Origin: Candidatus Thiobius zoothamnicola
Lineage (GTDB): Bacteria > Pseudomonadota > Gammaproteobacteria > Chromatiales > Chromatiaceae
Direction of reading: 5' to 3'
NCBI GenBank assembly: GCA_030826945.1
Contig: JAPQLC010000024.1
Span: forward strand, 18,242 to 82,241
Length of the DNA stretch: 64,000 nucleotides
Shown here: piece after piece, positions 62,372-64,000 of the stretch
Position numbering within the stretch: the first letter of the stretch is position 1
Layout: the number at the start of each line of letters is the position of its first letter
Notes under the pieces: generated by a model
Told to the model about the DNA's origin: nothing
The model's database searches: none
The model's input: only the letters and a program-made list of their open reading frames with translations
Translations under genes and position numbers: made by a program

Positions 62372-62770
62372 GTGCTTCCCCTATCGACCAGCGAATCGGC
62401 GGACAAGCGCCAACTGCTCCGCAGTTTTGCTGCTTTGAGCGACGTTGACAAGCAAACAGTGCTGGCGTTTGTGGAATTCTTGGCCCAGCGTAACCAAGCC
62501 GGAGAACAACTTGGCGCGTCTGTGGTGACGGAACCAGCTCCAGCAACGCCACAAGCTATCTCTCGCCCGGCGACAGAATCTGTCGTGGCGGCGATGCGGC
62601 GCTTATCAAAAACCTACCCCATGTTGAATAAAGATGAATTGCTGCATCAGGCCTCTGGTTTGATGAGTGAACACATCCTGCAAGGCAAGGCGGCTGCCTC
62701 GGTGGTTGATGAGCTAGAGAGTTTATTTGCTGATGCCTACGCCAAGCAATTTGGCGAAGGAAGAGGGTAG
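62372..62770 (+). CDS. Small protein of unknown function downstream of LysR
   Basis: The 132-residue protein starts with GTG 3 bases after the LysR stop, so it is surely cotranscribed. No family is recognised with certainty. It is soluble, with a helical N-terminal part (LLRSFAALSDVDKQTVLAFVEFLAQRN), an Ala/Pro/Thr-rich linker (VVTEPAPATPQAISRPATES) and a C-terminal helical part (VVAAMRRLSKTYPMLNKDEL to SMLADAYAKQF-like end). No cysteines, membrane segments or signal peptide are visible. The two helical parts could be interaction modules. An accessory subunit for the regulator is a guess from context. Confidence 0.7.
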   Translation: MLPLSTSESADKRQLLRSFAALSDVDKQTVLAFVEFLAQRNQAGEQLGASVVTEPAPATPQAISRPATESVVAAMRRLSKTYPMLNKDELLHQASGLMSEHILQGKAAASVVDELESLFADAYAKQFGEGRG

Positions 62771-62938
62771 GCCGCGTTATTTTTGAAGCTAGAGAGGATG
62801 GGTTTTAGCTACCCTCGGTCAGCGATGATCCAATAAGCCCAAAACAACAAGAAACGATTTTTACGACATCACAGAATACCCGATTGGAAGACCAACCAAA
62901 GTAGGGAGGCTCGAACCAAAAACTTATGGGGCTGCACT

Positions 62939-63904
62939 GTGATTCTATCCAAAGCGATTGAGCATTATCTGAATGTTTGCGCACATACCAAAAAGCTGGC
63001 TGAGCATACGCTGCGAGCGTATGCAATTGATTTAACCGTACTTAATCAGTTCGCTGGGCCTGAACGAAAGCTTACGGCTTGTGACCGCGTTTTTTTTCAC
63101 GACTATGTCAGCTTCCTTTTTAATGAATGCGAACTGAAAGAGGCAACGGTTAAACGACGCATCGCTTGCGCCAAGGCCATGTTTCGTTGGTTTGAATTGG
63201 AAGAAGTCCTGCCTGAAAGTCCATTTCGCAAAATGGCTCTATCCATTCGGCTGCCGACAAGCCTACCCAAGAGTCTACCGAAAAGAGATCTGAGGAAATT
63301 ATTGCTGGCTCCAATCAAGGAGTTGGGGTTGGAAAAACGTGGTGATTTAAACAGAAACGTTATTGCATCCAGAACATCCACACAAAAGGGCCTTCGTCTT
63401 CTGACGGCAATAGTCAGTCTTGAGGTTTTATTTACCACAGGCATGCGCGTCGCAGAGCTATGCGCTCTAAAGCCATCAGATTTGAATTTGTCTGACGGGG
63501 TTGTTCATGTACATGGTAAGGGGCAACGTCAACGGATTGTTTTTTTGCCCTATGCCCAGACGCGTGAATTGATTCGAAATTACTTGGCAGTAACCCAGAA
63601 TAAAAAATTGAGTAGCGACAGTTTTTTAATCACTTCGTTGGGGACGGCAAGTGATACCCAGCATGTCCGCATATTGATTCGGGAGGCTGGATTATCCGCT
63701 AATCTGAATTATCGAGTGACGCCTCATATGCTGCGACACTCGGCGGCGACTCATCTTATTGGCAATGGGGTGGATATTCGCTTCGTGCAAAAACTACTTG
63801 GTCACCAAAGCATCACGACGACACAGATATATACCCATGTCACGGAAAGCACTTTGAAACGAATGATTACGAAGGGGCATCCAATGAAGGAGTTAATTTG
63901 TTAA
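62939..63904 (+). CDS. Tyrosine recombinase, XerC/D-like integrase
   Basis: The product is a 321-residue site-specific recombinase, with GTG start at 62939. The N-terminal SAM-like domain starts LSKAIEHYLNVCAHTKKLAEHTLRAYAIDL. The catalytic residues are Arg in TTGMRVAELCALKP, Lys in HVHGKGQRQRIVFL, His and Arg in TPHMLRHSAATHL, His in KLLGHQSITTT and the nucleophile Tyr in IYTHVT. An insert (GLEKRGDLNRNVIASRTS, about 127-144) is not found in XerC/XerD, and the gene is not next to dapF or other xer neighbours. It lacks the extra motif of integron integrases. It therefore looks like the integrase of a mobile island. Confidence 0.88.
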   Translation: MILSKAIEHYLNVCAHTKKLAEHTLRAYAIDLTVLNQFAGPERKLTACDRVFFHDYVSFLFNECELKEATVKRRIACAKAMFRWFELEEVLPESPFRKMALSIRLPTSLPKSLPKRDLRKLLLAPIKELGLEKRGDLNRNVIASRTSTQKGLRLLTAIVSLEVLFTTGMRVAELCALKPSDLNLSDGVVHVHGKGQRQRIVFLPYAQTRELIRNYLAVTQNKKLSSDSFLITSLGTASDTQHVRILIREAGLSANLNYRVTPHMLRHSAATHLIGNGVDIRFVQKLLGHQSITTTQIYTHVTESTLKRMITKGHPMKELIC

Positions 63905-63986
63905 GGAAAAGCTATTCCAAGTGTTGGTAACTAATCATGATTCTTAGTGATAACTAGGAATTATAAAACATATTGGAGACAGCAAA

Positions 63987-64000
63987 ATGGGCAAAAATGT
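63987..64000 (+). CDS. Start of a further gene, cut by the window end
   Basis: ATG at 63987 follows TTGGAG at a 7-base spacing. Only the first codons (MGKN) are inside the window, so nothing can be said about the product. It is on the same strand as the recombinase and 82 bases after it, so it may be the first cargo gene. Confidence 0.45.

Noticed and set aside
62939..63904. Integron integrase that would explain the attC-like sites at 1-1040
   Set aside because: The recombinase lacks the extra domain of IntI proteins and lies 62 kb away at the other end of the window.

Overview
The window looks like a chromosomal segment of a Gram-negative gammaproteobacterium of medium G+C content. The evidence is conserved gene order: rlmE-ftsH-folP-glmM with yhbY divergent, a yibN/secB/gpsA/trmL neighbourhood, and pilBCD-coaE. 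It also carries SecB, an E1/E2 pyruvate dehydrogenase of the homodimeric AceE type and a cbb3 terminal oxidase. The genus cannot be fixed from sequence reading alone. No rRNA, tRNA or CRISPR array was recognised.

Layout. 1-1370: decayed accessory DNA resembling the edge of a chromosomal integron (two attC-like hairpins, a small lipoprotein gene, a frameshifted gene and a hicB antitoxin pseudogene). 1457-9728: housekeeping genes (glmM, folP, ftsH, rlmE, yhbY, a UDP-glucuronate 4-epimerase, a class 1B pyrD, trmL, an HMA metal-binding protein). 9725-12900: gpsA, secB, a membrane rhodanese, an ArsR-family regulator with the cysteine spacing of persulfide sensors, and gph. 12984-17156: glnB (PII), nadE, sucD and sucC. 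17494-22908: type IV pilus block (two pilins, pilB, pilC, pilD) ending in coaE. 22916-24419: an esterase and rpiA. 24680-28440: three tandem porin genes with near-identical promoters. 28779-31149: a DUF4426 protein, yefM-yoeB and an MFS transporter. 31429-37473: rsmG, a parA without parB, aceE and aceF. 37585-41052: htpG with a sigma-32-type promoter, then ispG. 41379-46460: ccoNOQP and ccoG. 46521-51162: a zinc-acquisition block (DUF1826 gene, His-rich outer-membrane protein, znuA-znuC-znuB) around a Zur-like divergent operator. 51248-52210: a TAXI solute receptor. 52526-56478: a three-gene unit (VioB-like ferritin-fold protein with an internal cysteine-rich segment, DUF692, DUF2063). 56798-62770: a lone rsxE, hemL, a class A penicillin-binding protein, a LysR regulator and a small unknown. 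62939-64000: a tyrosine recombinase and the first codons of another gene, probably the start of an island.

The most unusual system is 52526-56478. DUF692 and DUF2063 proteins normally modify cysteines of small secreted peptides (bufferins, methanobactin, 3-thiaglutamate). Here the gene in the precursor position is a 704-residue ferritin-like protein with nine cysteines in about 74 residues near its C-terminus. A factor-independent terminator separates it from the two modification genes, which would give precursor-like expression ratios.

A second unusual feature is a small inverted-repeat element whose end (AGATAGYRTCRTCA) forms or overlaps the stop codon of four genes (glmM, ftsH, pilC, ponA). 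It occurs as a complete 143-bp copy after pilC and a diverged 124-bp copy at 52366-52489. Metal and sulfur handling recur across the window: a zinc block, an HMA protein, a putative persulfide sensor with a rhodanese, and the DUF692 unit.
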